64,000 bases of DNA. Origin: Diploptera punctata (taxonomy: Eukaryota; Arthropoda; Insecta; Blattodea; Blaberidae). The DNA lies in the NCBI GenBank assembly GCA_030220185.1, contig JASPKZ010003433.1, positions 124,001 to 188,000 of the forward strand, given 5' to 3'. The notes under the pieces were generated by a model, which was not told the DNA's origin, ran no database searches, and saw only the letters and a program-made list of their open reading frames with translations. Within the stretch, counting starts at the first letter, position 1, and the number at the start of each line of letters is the position of its first letter. This document shows positions 51,623 to 60,835 of this stretch, one piece after another. The position numbers and the translations under genes were made by a program.

Positions 51623-52198
51623 GAAATTTACTGTTGTGGTCCTGTACTGTAGCGTAAATCGGAAATAACTTTGTTGGGCCTTTATTTATACTGAATTTTG
51701 CGACATTATTATTAAAAATGAAGAGATTTGAAAATAGATTCAATTTGATAGACAAGCTAATCTACAAAAAAAGGCGAATTTAGTTTTATAAGAAATCCTT
51801 TATCAAGTTATAAATTTAAGAAAAATGTCAGAGGCCGCAAGAATAAATGCAAATATAAAATTATTTTAAATTGTTACTCAGGGCCGTAATCAGTTAATAT
51901 ATGCACTAATAGAAACTTTGAAGTCTCTACATAAAATTTGTATACACGGTAAATAGTTAATGTAAACACAAAGGTCATAATTACAGTTTAAAGCAGTGCG
52001 TGTAACTAGCGTACATGTCACATCGTTCCGCATTGGGTGAAGAATTCAACTTGCGTACACGTCACGTCGCTCCACGCTGACGGGTTAATTAGTGACATAA
52101 TTTTCATGCACATAACTTAAGAATAAGCTACATTTTTTTTTTGTATGTTGCTTATTTTTAAACTAAATTGCAAGGAAATTAGTACCGGGTGCCCTTAA

Positions 52199-52965
52199 AT
52201 GATCTCTGTCCATTTCCACACCTTGAGAACACAATTTACACTCAGGAGACATTAATACACCAATTCTATGAAGATGTTCTCCAAAGCAGTCATGTCCTGT
52301 AGCAAGCCTCACTATAGCAACTACAGATTTTTGTGGTAGTTCCGGAATTATAGATGGATTTTCTAACAGTATTTTTATATTTCTGTTTCCAACTTTTTCA
52401 ATTACATTGGAATTGTAATTATCATTAAGTTTTTTCTTTATAATTCTTTTAATTGATTCATAAGAAAGTGCATTTATTACTTTCTGCTTAATTTTACATC
52501 CTTTTTTTGTGAGTATATCAGCTCTTTAATTTCCTTGTATTCCACAATGGGCTGGAATCCATTGATGGCTGACTATATGTTTACCAAGTTTCTCAATAGT
52601 CTGAATTATTACTTATTTTAGGAATTCTCACTATGAGGTATGTTCATTAAGGTAGAATTTTTTATCACTCACCTCATATTGTTCATAATCATAACAATAT
52701 GAGGTGAGTGATAAAAAAATTCTACCTTAATAAGTGTGAATCATGTTTTGTATTTCTAATATTTTCCTCATTTTTTGGATACATGGTTAATGCTATGGCC
52801 TGAATCGCGGCTTTGGAATCTGATAGAATGACAATATTTTCACAATGTTGTAGTCAATTAAAAATGTTTTTAAGTGAGAGTTAATAGCTTCAATTTCACC
52901 ATCAAAATTAGTAGTATTTCTTCCAGTGTGTTTATAAAAGGAGAAGAATTGGCACTTAATCAAAT
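52199..52965 (-). mobile_element. LINE family D, right part of split copy
   Basis: Resumes the LINE of 48885-49012. Minus strand near 52545 repeats the RNase H end (complement of 'cacaatgggctggaatccat'). It is itself interrupted by a short PLE foldback at 52614-52733. Confidence 0.8.
52614..52733. mobile_element. Minimal PLE foldback (about 120 bases)
   Basis: 'ggaattctcactatgaggta', then 'aggtagaattttttatcact' and its complement with 'cctcatattgttcataatca' at the centre. No coding and no ribozyme remain. Flanking repeats 'gtctgaat' and 'gtgtgaat' look like a target-site duplication; the uninterrupted site is at 44470. Confidence 0.8.
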
Positions 52966-53089
52966 ATTGGGTTACAGAAACAAACTTTAAACTACAATCA
53001 TGTTTTTTTCAACTTTTTATTGTTTCCATAACTAAAAAAAATGAAAAAGTGCAGTCAAGGTTTAGATTTCATTTCTGCAATTCAGGTAA
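52966..53089. other. Spacer
   Basis: Nothing recognised. Confidence 0.35.
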
Positions 53090-53605
53090 ATAATAATAAA
53101 TTATTAATAAATGGTTAGAATTTTAATGACTCACTTCATAATTGTAGATTTCTTGAAGACTATAGTTTTGATACGTTTCGTATCATTATCAATTCATTCT
53201 AATTGTTGAATTAGCAGTTGGTGATCCTGTAGGTTGATTCCTGCTCCTTCTGTTGGTTGACTGATGAACTTCCAAATTAAATATTTTTCCCCGGGATGAT
53301 TTTCCTTTTATTTTTGTGGATGTGAATTTTCTCCCAAACTGTAAGTTCCTTAGATTTATCTGTTTCAGTAACTTAAAAGGAAAATCATGAATTTTCAAAT
53401 TCACAAGGAAAAAGATTTAATTTAGAAGTTCATCAGTCAGCCAATAGAGGGAGCATGAATCAACCTATAGGATCACCAGCCACCTAAAACAGTTAGAAGG
53501 AAATGATAATGATACGTAGCATATCAAATCTATAGTTTCAAGAAATATACAATTATGTCATTAAAATTCTAACCATTCCTTTAAATATTAATGAAAAACA
53601 TTCTC
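53090..53605. mobile_element. PLE foldback with decayed endonuclease scraps
   Basis: Arms 'tagaattttaatgactcact' and complement. The core contains 'tcattatcaattcattctaa' and a minus-strand IWKFISQPTEG-like piece (compare 62390). Hammerhead-like remnant with AAAA in place of GAAA and stem III CTATAG. Confidence 0.6.
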
Positions 53606-53664
53606 TCTCTTGTTTTGTAAAGATGGTCCTGACAATAAATAAATGATGAATTTATTTTAAAATA

Positions 53665-53855
53665 TAATAGGAAGTAACATTAAGAGGTTTATTTAATAAT
53701 TAGGATATTTGGTCTGTATATTCTTACCTCTTATGGTTGTTCTGTAAACGTTGAAGATGGGGCTCAGAAGTCTTGAAACATATGTTCAACAAAAACAACC
53801 ATAAGAGATAAGAATATACAGACCAAATATCTTAATTATTAAATGATGCATTTTT
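53665..53855. mobile_element. PLE-derived foldback
   Basis: 'ggaagtaacattaagaggtt', arms 'atttggtctgtatattctta' and complement; centre TTGAAGA-T-stem-GAAA-CATATG-TT. Confidence 0.65.
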
Positions 53856-53954
53856 TATATGCTGATAATAAAGCTGCAGTATGTAATATTTTTCAATACT
53901 AATAACATTCATATTAAATTCCTTGAGGTAATAGTCATAAAGTATATTTTTTTG

Positions 53955-54045
53955 TATTGTAAGCCCATGTTTTCCCTTTACAGAGATTTAGGTGCTCTCC
54001 CCCTACAGGGAAGAATTTGAACCATACTAATTTAGTTACACAGTC
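53955..54045 (-). mobile_element. SINE S3, tail fragment
   Basis: Minus strand matches the 3' part of S3 at 46350-46430 (complement of 'ggggagaacgcctaaatctc'). Confidence 0.55.
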
Positions 54046-54171
54046 ATAAAGTAAAATGTTAAAATATATTAAATTAATATTAAGAAGCTAAATCTGTTAC
54101 TATGATTGAAATAAGTATATTAAAGTACACTACTAAATTATTGTAATCAAATGCTAAAGAGAAAAATTTAT

Positions 54172-54333
54172 GCCTGAACTGGGAATCGAACCCCGAACCT
54201 TCAGCTTTCAGTGCTGATGCTCTTAACCATTGAGCTAATCCAGTTTGGATGGGAAGGAAGCCTGGATTAGCTCAATGGTTAAGAGCATCAGCACGGAAAG
54301 CTGAAGGTTCGGGGTTCGATTCCCGGTTCAGGC
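54172..54333. repeat. Head-to-head pair of tRNA-like repeats (second type)
   Basis: A minus-strand copy (54172-54245) and a plus-strand copy (54260-54333) face each other with about 14 bases between, making a palindrome of two cloverleafs; plus-strand: GCCTGGATTAGCTCAATGGT ... B box GGTTCGATTCCC. Outer flanks 'aagagaaaaattta' and 'aaatttttctcttt' complete the inverted repeat. Confidence 0.8.
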
Positions 54334-54364
54334 ATACAAATTTTTCTCTTTACCATTTGGTTAA

Positions 54365-54490
54365 TATATATACCTGTTGGCAGGTGCTATCATCCTCAAC
54401 TCTCTTAAAAATTTAATTTTTTTAAATCAAGAAAATTTTTAACACATTTGAGGACGACGGCACCAACCAAAAGGTATATATTTTAACATT
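54365..54490. mobile_element. PLE-derived foldback, short
   Basis: Arms 'atatacctgttggcaggtgc' and complement; same subfamily as the outer arms at 18046 and 19352. Confidence 0.6.
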
Positions 54491-54784
54491 TATCTGTATG
54501 TAATATTTTTGTTTTCTATATCCATACATTCCTATGTAGGACAAGGGTTTTCCCTTGCAAGAGTTATTTAAGCAAGATAATTTAATTACCAATCTTCTTC
54601 TTCACTTCCTGGTTTAGGCATTAATTACCTGTTCCGTCTTCCACTAATAGATCTGAGACCATCTCTTCCGAGGACGTCCGACATCTCTCGAAAAATAATG
54701 TAAGATTTTATTTAGTTACCAATCTTAAATATTAAATTTATCACTTCTCACCAAATGACAAATTTTATTTGAAGAGAAAAAGTC

Positions 54785-54995
54785 TTCCACCTTTCCAACA
54801 ATCAGCATGACATATCGGTCCAGAATATAGCCTGTTCTCATTTCCATTAAATGATGAATCAAACCCCACAGCCTTAATGCCACCAGAAGGTTTAGGCCAG
54901 TTTAAAAATCTTATCAAGAGACGAACCCTCGACCTTCCTGTTTTTAGCTTATTGCATAAACATCTATACTATGGCATGTCCCTCCGGTAAGTATA
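54785..54995 (-). mobile_element. SINE, family S4, inverted
   Basis: Minus strand: S4 head and body ('ggcatgtcc', complement of 'cgaaccctcgaccttcc', 'taaactggcctaaaccttct'). Confidence 0.7.
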
Positions 54996-55034
54996 TTTTA
55001 TCTAATTATTTTTCTAATAGTAAATAATGTTATG

Positions 55035-55140
55035 TTATGAGTATTTGAGAATAAAGTGCTTAGGAAAAATTTTCAACAAGATTTCATAATAATGAGCTAT
55101 GCAGTCTTAGTCACATAACAAGAACAATTAACATTTTTTT
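55035..55140 (+). mobile_element. LINE family A scrap
   Basis: 'gagtatttgagaataaagtg' then 'aggaaaaattttc' match the FENKVLRKIF coding piece of the 18232 LINE; internally deleted. Confidence 0.55.
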
Positions 55141-55149
55141 GTTTTGAAA

Positions 55150-55600
55150 ATACTATAAGAAGTAACATTATGAGGTTTTAATTAAAAAAAAACGTTTGAT
55201 CTGTATTCTTCTTACCTCATATAGTTGTTTCTTTAAAGACATGTTTCAGAGCATGTTTGCTCCATCTTCAGTTGGTACAGACTGATTTTCCCAAGTTGTT
55301 GGCCCTGGATCTCAACTCCAGCTCCCTCTTTCTATGGTCCAAAGAACTTGCTAAGTTCCTCTCCCCAGGAATTTCATAATTCTCTCCTTGTTCTTCTGTA
55401 TGTAGATTTTTTCCCATTTGATGAGTTTGTTTTTTCTAATTGTTTTAATAATTTTATGTTTTACATCTATTTTGCGTTTTTCTGACCAAACATGAGCAGT
55501 CACTGCAGATTTTTCTACTTCTTTTTTTTTTACATTTGTTATGTGTTCTTTGGTTTTCCCTATGTTTATATTATCACAATCTGCACATTGTCAATGAGTC
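55150..55600 (-). mobile_element. PLE fragment with ribozyme and endonuclease
   Basis: 'agaagtaacattatgaggtt', then the minus strand: hammerhead module, a GEELSKFFG-type phrase, KIYIQKNKE, HVWSEKRKIDVKHKIIK and KEVEKSAVTA, running up to a C-x2-C/GIY remnant at 55585. Frameshifted. Confidence 0.75.
55232..55276 (-). ncRNA. Hammerhead ribozyme candidate (CATG stem III)
   Basis: Minus strand: CTGAAGA (55265-55271), T, stem II GGAGC-aaacat-GCTCT, GAAA (55244-55247), CATG, TC. Stem I begins AA/TT only. Confidence 0.55.
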
Positions 55601-56379
55601 TTGTTGAACAGCCAATTCCTGCCCGGTGATGGTTTAAGGAAAATGTTAGTAATGCCTTCTATGGTGCTCACTGTGTCCCTTATTCTGTCTCTTCATATTT
55701 TCTGCAATTATAATAAAATTCCAAAGAAGATACTGGAATTAAAAGGAAGAACTAAATGGATAGATCTGATGATGCAAGGCATATAGTAAATTTATAATTT
55801 AATATTAATTCACTATTGAAATTATACAAATTTTGGGGCATTCTAGTGCAAATGACAATCTACAGCAATTTGAAGAAATATAAAAAAATTGACTAATTAT
55901 TGTAGCAGTATATGAATAACGACTTGGCAAATATATGAGTAGTTCAGACCAAAAGTGGAACAAGTCCAAAAATTTAAAATCCTAGTTATATGTCAACTTG
56001 GGTTCAAAATATCAATACTTCTTCAGAGCAGTAGTGAACCAAGTATTGTAATTGTTCTTTTCCACTCTAAAGAAAATAATATTTAATTCTTCATATGCAA
56101 TTAAATTTAGTATTTTAACTTTATATCAGTTTTTCTCAAAAAAGTAAAATATGTACTTGTTCCATTTTTGCTTCAAACTCTATATATGTATATATGTTCT
56201 TTTTATCTGAAGAAAGCATGGAAAATGCTGAAAATTGAATGTGAAGTTGAGATAAAAAAATATTAACAATAAATAATGTTGGAAGATAGCTGTGAATTAT
56301 GGGTAAAACTTACGGGAATATATTGAATACGTCTAAATATTATTCCCTGAGAGTAGTTAATAATAATAACACTAATTAA
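55601..56379. other. Spacer
   Basis: AT-rich. A 61-codon frame at 55601-55786 resembles a LINE scrap; not supported further. Confidence 0.35.
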
Positions 56380-56510
56380 TTCATTATCTCAGTCAAATAT
56401 TTAATTTATTCAAGTCGACGTTTCAATCTCCTTGTGTGAGATCATTTTCAGGACATTTGACATTTCCAGTTATCATTGAATATTTGACTGAGATAACAAA
56501 TTAATTAGAG
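56380..56510. mobile_element. PLE-type foldback, short
   Basis: 'ttaattcattatctcagtca' and its complement flank CTGAAAA-T-ATCTC...GAGAT-T-GAAA-CGTCGAC read on the minus strand. Hammerhead-like with a G-to-A change in the core. Confidence 0.6.
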
Positions 56511-56664
56511 TTGTTATGGGAATATGTTAAAAACTAAAAGAATAGTCCACATCAGTCTTAAACTTAAAAAAAAAAACTAACCAAAATACGGGTAACTCAC
56601 CCTAACTCTACATTTGTCCATTTTGAGTAAAAAAAATGTTATTATATTTGAAGAGAAAATTATA

Positions 56665-56736
56665 CGCTCAGACTGAGATTTGAATCCAGGACCTTGGCTT
56701 TCTAGGCCAATGCTCTTCTCCTGAGCTACCTGAGCA
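56665..56736 (-). repeat. tRNA-like repeat (third type), inverted
   Basis: Minus strand TGCTCAGGTAGCTCAGGAGA, B box 'gattcaaatctca'; part of an inverted pair with 57012-57084. Confidence 0.65.
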
Positions 56737-57011
56737 CTCCAATCTAAATGCAAATTTTCACTTATATACACTGTTAATAACCCGAGCGCCAAATGCTACG
56801 ATACCATTGCTTCGATCTTGCAATGATGAAATGAATAATAAAAACATCGAAAGAGGCTGTACTGGCTTTATAATGTAATGTAAAACTCCAATAAAAGGTC
56901 ATTTTAACAAGGAAGCCGCCAGTTGCAAGATAGCAACGGCTTTGTAGAATTTGGCGCTCGGGTCGGGTATTAACAGTGTATATAAGAGAAAAATTTGCAT
57001 TTAGATTGGAA

Positions 57012-57084
57012 TGCTCAGGTAGCTCAGGGGAAGAGCATTGGCCTAGAAAGTCAAAGGTCCTGGGTTCAAACCCCAGTTTGAGCA
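57012..57084 (+). repeat. tRNA-like repeat (third type)
   Basis: TGCTCAGGTAGCTCAGGGGA, B box GGTTCAAACCCC, and pairing ends TGCTCAG/TTGAGCA. Upstream 'ataagagaaaaatttgcatt' and downstream 'aatttttcttttcaaatata' are the family flanks, so a different tRNA-like core sits in the same frame of flanking repeats. Confidence 0.65.
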
Positions 57085-57282
57085 TATAATTTTTCTTTTC
57101 AAATATAATTTATCCATCATTGAGATGTATGAAATTAATAATAAAATCATAGAATATGTTATTTTTTAATAGTATTTCAAGAACCAAACCATAGATTGTC
57201 ATTAGCATTAGAATAATCAAATTATTAATTTTAAGTGCTGGGACATAATTTTTCTAATAATACAATGTGAATTGTTTTATAG

Positions 57283-57614
57283 GTAACGCTATCCGAGGTG
57301 TTGGGATGAAGTCGCGGCTGCTACTACCTGGATTTCAAAAGCTTACAAAGGTTAAAGACATTATAATGCAGGACAAACATTCAAATGAGATTAGAGAGCT
57401 TCTCTCAGGTGGAAGCGGGAACAGACCACCTTTCCCTTGTCACAGATGTGGACGCTTGTATTCACACAAGTGTAACTTGATGCGTCACTTACGTCTCGAG
57501 TGTGGAGTTGGTCCTCGCTTTGCTTGTAATTGGTGTGAAAAGAAATTTAAGCATAGACATCATTTAAATGATCATCTACGTACTCATATACAGTCTTCTG
57601 AACCTAGAACTTAA
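57283..57614 (+). CDS. lola: lola-type alternative 3' terminal exon 6
   Basis: The acceptor 'gtgaattgttttatag' ends at 57282; common phase (split Gly codon). About 109 residues: a longer linker than the others (NAIRGVGMKSRLLLPGFQKL to GGSGNRPPFP), C2HC finger (CHRC ... RHLRLECGVGP), C2H2 finger (CNWC ... HLRTH), tail QSSEPRT, stop 57612-57614. The hinge is RLECGVGP rather than RYECGVEP. All ligands intact. AATAAA at 57647-57652, so the 3' untranslated region may be very short. Role as for the other terminal exons. Confidence 0.84.
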
Positions 57615-57834
57615 ATTGTACCTGTTAACAATTGTCTTTTACTCCGAATAAAATGTGACTGTTTAAATATTATTTTAAGATGTTATAATTGTATGACAAT
57701 AGTACCAATAACTGTAATTTCTTTAATTCTGAAATGTAACATTATGTTAACTTATCAGTAGGGAAAGATTTGTATGTTATAAAAGTTAAGATTGCAATAT
57801 TCTTAATTATATTTGAGTTAACACTTTTGAAATT
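57615..57834. other. 3' flank of exon 6
   Basis: AT-rich, with the AATAAA noted at 57647. Confidence 0.5.
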
Positions 57835-58385
57835 CATATTAAAGCACCGTTGAGGTTATGTAATAAGATGTTAATTATATAATTTTTACCTGGTAAGTCA
57901 GTCTTCCTCAACTAAATTATTAAACTTCTTCAAGTTATTCTAATATGGAGGCCTTTCGAAAACAATGTTTCATCTTCTGCATTTTAACTGGAACTGATGG
58001 TGTTATATAGGTTGTATAACGGATTTATGTCTGCGGTTATGTTCTCTTGAGTAGGTCTTTATTCCTTGCTTCTTTTAGAATGCTGATTCTGTTGTTATAG
58101 TTATCAATTTTTTCAAATTAAAACTGGTGATCAATTTGAAAAAATCAATAACTCTATGTCAATACTACACGGAGAATACAATAACAGCAGACTCAGCATC
58201 CTTGAAGACATAGAGATTCTAAAAGAAGCAAGGAATAAAGACCTACTCAACGAGAACATAAATCCGTTATACAACCTACATAACACCATTGTTTTCGAAA
58301 GGCCTCCATATTAGAATAACTTGAAGTTTAATAATTTAGGAAGACTGACTTACCAGGTAAAAATTATATAATTAACATCTTATAT
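57835..58385. mobile_element. PLE-derived foldback (GGCC subfamily), long-loop copy
   Basis: Same outer and inner arms as 15335-15710, with an inner loop of about 230 bases that itself forms a second, decayed inverted repeat ('cttgcttcttttagaatgct' and complement). Right half retains GAAA-GGCC-TC. Confidence 0.7.
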
Positions 58386-58770
58386 TTGAGTTGTATTTTT
58401 GACTCATCTCATATTTCTTAGTTTTTATGCAGACTAGTTTTGTCGCTAACTGTACAATATTCTCGATGCTTTACAACTGTTGCCTTGCAGTTGTCCTTCC
58501 TGCAAGTTAATTTCTGCTCCTCTGTTTGCTGACCGATGAACTTCCAAATCAATTTTTTTTTTGAAATTCCTGGTGAAAGAGAAAAAAAATTGATTTGAAA
58601 GTTCATCGGTCAGCCAATGGAGGGAGCAGAAATCAACTTGCAGGAAGGACAACTGTAAAACATTAAGAATGTGACACAGTTAGCGACGAAACAAGTCTGC
58701 ATAAAAACCAAGAAATGTGAGGTGAGTCAAAAATACAACTGAAATATAATTAAAATAAACCTCATAGTAT
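58386..58770. mobile_element. PLE-derived foldback
   Basis: Arms 'ttgactcatctcatatttct' and complement; core phrase 'gttcatcggtcagccaat' in both directions (fragment of the endonuclease-end coding W-K-F-I-G-Q-P). GAGAAT...GCGACAAAAC and GCGACGAAAC ribozyme-like remnants. Confidence 0.65.
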
Positions 58771-58773
58771 TAT

Positions 58774-58967
58774 TTAAAATATATATACAGTCAATATGCC
58801 CATTTCACCAATAAATGTTTAAAATGGTCAACAAGTTTCTACAGCCAAGCTGTCATTCTCAAGACCAGATATCTGGTCTTGAGAATGACAGCTTGGCTGT
58901 AGAAACTTGTTGACCATTTTAAACATTTATTGGTGAAATGGGCATATTGACTGTATATATATTTTAA
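58774..58967. repeat. Perfect 97-bp-arm palindrome
   Basis: 58774-58870 and 58871-58967 are exact complements with no loop (centre CCAGAT|ATCTGG). Inside is TTGAGAA-T-ACAGC-ttg-GCTGT-A-GAAA-CTTG-TT, a hammerhead-like string. Adjacent 'cctcatagtattattt' and 'ctcatagtattatttcctac' mark it as PLE-derived. Confidence 0.9.
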
Positions 58968-59039
58968 TATTGTATCACCAAGAAGATCAATTGTGTATTA
59001 AACTCATAGTATTATTTCCTACATATATTTAATTTAATT

Positions 59040-59400
59040 GCAGTATTCTTCTTCTTCCAATGGTGCTATAGCCCATAGCAGGCCCTTGCCTTCTTGGTTC
59101 GAGACCTCCAATTCTATCCAGTGCTCTCTGTTGCCAGTTCCTTCAGTTCAGGATTTGACGACAATCTTCCTTCACTGAGTCCACCCATCTGTCATTACTT
59201 TCTTAGGTATGCATTCTTTATCCATTCTTTGAATGTGTCCGGTCCATTGCATTTTTTTGAATTTCACAAGAGTTGATATATCAGGTTCCTTAAAAGGTCA
59301 TAGATTTCAATTGCACTATTGTGTAGGTATTTTTTTGAATCAATTGAAAATTCCATTTCATTAACGCCTCACTTTATATGTATTTGTACATGCCATATGT
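59040..59400 (-). mobile_element. LINE 3' fragment
   Basis: Minus strand; 'aatggtgctatagcccatag' and 'cagttccttcagttcaggat' resemble LINE 3' coding/UTR sequence. Broken frames; family uncertain. Confidence 0.4.
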
Positions 59401-59560
59401 CATCTGGCCTTAGAGGCACGACCTTTTGGGAGAGGGATTTTAACTGTGGATGACACACATACTTTTTTGATGACACAAGGACATGGAGGGCTTCCATGAT
59501 GAGTGATCAGCTGAGTTAAGGCCTCCTCTCAGACAACACAACATTAAGACGTAACACACC
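59400..59560. other. Spacer
   Basis: No feature recognised. Confidence 0.35.
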
Positions 59561-59795
59561 ATTTACTCACACATTCACACTAAACACGGCAAATTTGATA
59601 ATGATGATTGTGATGGCCAGATGATGTTTGGGGACCATTTGGGCCTTAAAGTTTCCTGACATTTATCTTACAGGTGAGGAAAAACCCCCCAAAAAAAATC
59701 ACCCAAGAAACATGTCCTGACTGGGAATTGAACCTGGGCCTGCTGTGTACAAGGCAGTGACGCTACCTCGAGACCACAGCAGTGTACCAATCAAT
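59561..59795 (-). mobile_element. SINE, family S2, inverted
   Basis: Minus strand: head 'gtctcgaggtagcgtcactg', B-box region complement of 'gactgggaattgaacctg', body 'ttttcctcacctgtaagata'. Confidence 0.75.
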
Positions 59796-59819
59796 TAAAA
59801 ATGACTTTATAAAGTTTTA

Positions 59820-60835
59820 TAATCATTGTCATCATCATTTCTTTTCCATGGAGTTAGGTCACTTGTTTGTCTGTTCCAGACCCACTTAAGGGTCAGTCCA
59901 GTCATCTCTTCATTGGACATCCTCATTGTCTTTTTTTTTCAATTGGTTTGTAAGACTTCAGGATATATGGTAGTCTGTCGTTTGTCATTCTATCAACATG
60001 TTCTAACCACTAGTTTTGTAATTTTATATTTTTTTCTAACATCAGAGTAATTTTTAGTTTGTTTGTTATTTTTGTATTAGTTTTATTGTGTGACCATTTA
60101 GGGTCAAAGTCAACATGGCCTCACAGGATACATATCCCAATATGCCTACTTGACAAATCCTGAAAAAAGCTACCTGCAAGTCCACCAACAGCTTCTTCTT
60201 CACTTCCTGGTTTAGGCAAGAGTTGCCTGTTCCGTCTTCACTAATAGATCTAAGACATCTCTTCCGAGGACGTCCGACATCTCTTCTTCCTCTTGGAAAA
60301 TAATGGCCATCTCTTCCGAGGACGTCCGACATCTCTTCTTCCTCTTGGAAAATAATGGAAGATTTTATTTGGTAATCTACTTTCTTCCATTCTTTCTACA
60401 TGTTCTTTCCACTATATCTTGTTGTTAAATATCTTTTCTTTTATGGAGTAGATCTGCAGTTCTTCACGGATATCCTCGTTTCTTATCTGGTCCATTCTAG
60501 TGCAGCCTTTTACTCTTCTTAAAAATTTCATCTCGGCTGCTTGGATTTTACTTTCTTGTTTGGTAGTGGTAATCCAAGATTCACTCCCATACAAAAGGAA
60601 AGGGACAGCCATTGTTTTATAAAATTTTAATTTTGTTTGTTTATGGGCTTTATTATTCAATGTTCTATTTATTGTACCACAAATAGCTTGAAACTGATGT
60701 GTTTTGTGTTCAATATCTTTATCATACCCATAGCTGATGTCACATCCTAAATATTTAAAGTGGGATACTTGTTCATCCCACCAACAGTTCTGATAACAAT
60801 TCCTACTCCCATATCCATGGTGTGACACCTGGAGA
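59820..60835 (-). mobile_element. LINE reverse-transcriptase C-terminal region (family B)
   Basis: Minus strand 60828-60412 is open for 138 codons: VSHFKYLGCDISYGYDKDIE, INRTLNNKAHKQTKLKFYKT, VPFLLYGSESWITT, QAAEMKFLRRVKGCTRMDQI, NEDIREELQIYSI. The downstream part (60060-60410) is frameshifted and includes a direct duplication of about 52 bases ('cttccgaggacgtccgacat' at 60257 and 60310). Confidence 0.8.

Larger units (their letters stand above)
50479..52088 (-). mobile_element. Nested TTAA-flanked piggyBac-type element
   Basis: TTAA at 50479-50482 and 52085-52088; ends CCCTTCAGAGCGGA and, inverted, CCCGTCAGCGTGGA match at 11 of 14 positions. Inside the right end a subterminal direct repeat ('gcgtacatgtcacatcg' / 'gcgtacacgtcacgtcg') is visible. 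Minus strand about 50790-50660 reads CHLCEKFTKRTYFNCGTT, like the C-terminal cysteine-rich domain of piggyBac transposases; the rest is decayed. SINE S4 is nested at 51255-51515. Confidence 0.7.
49013..52198. mobile_element. TTAA-flanked (piggyBac-type) element, outer
   Basis: TTAA at 49013-49016 and 52195-52198 flank ends GGGCACCC and GGGTGCCC. The related LINE copy at 44080-44110 shows the unoccupied site ('tttgttaaatg'), so the whole 3.2 kb between is an insertion with TTAA duplication, the hallmark of piggyBac-type transposition. No complete transposase is seen; it contains a nested TTAA element, a SINE and an unidentified small frame. Confidence 0.8.

Noticed and set aside
55601..55786. 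61-codon plus-strand frame
   Set aside because: Looks like a LINE scrap at best; no continuous homology could be read.
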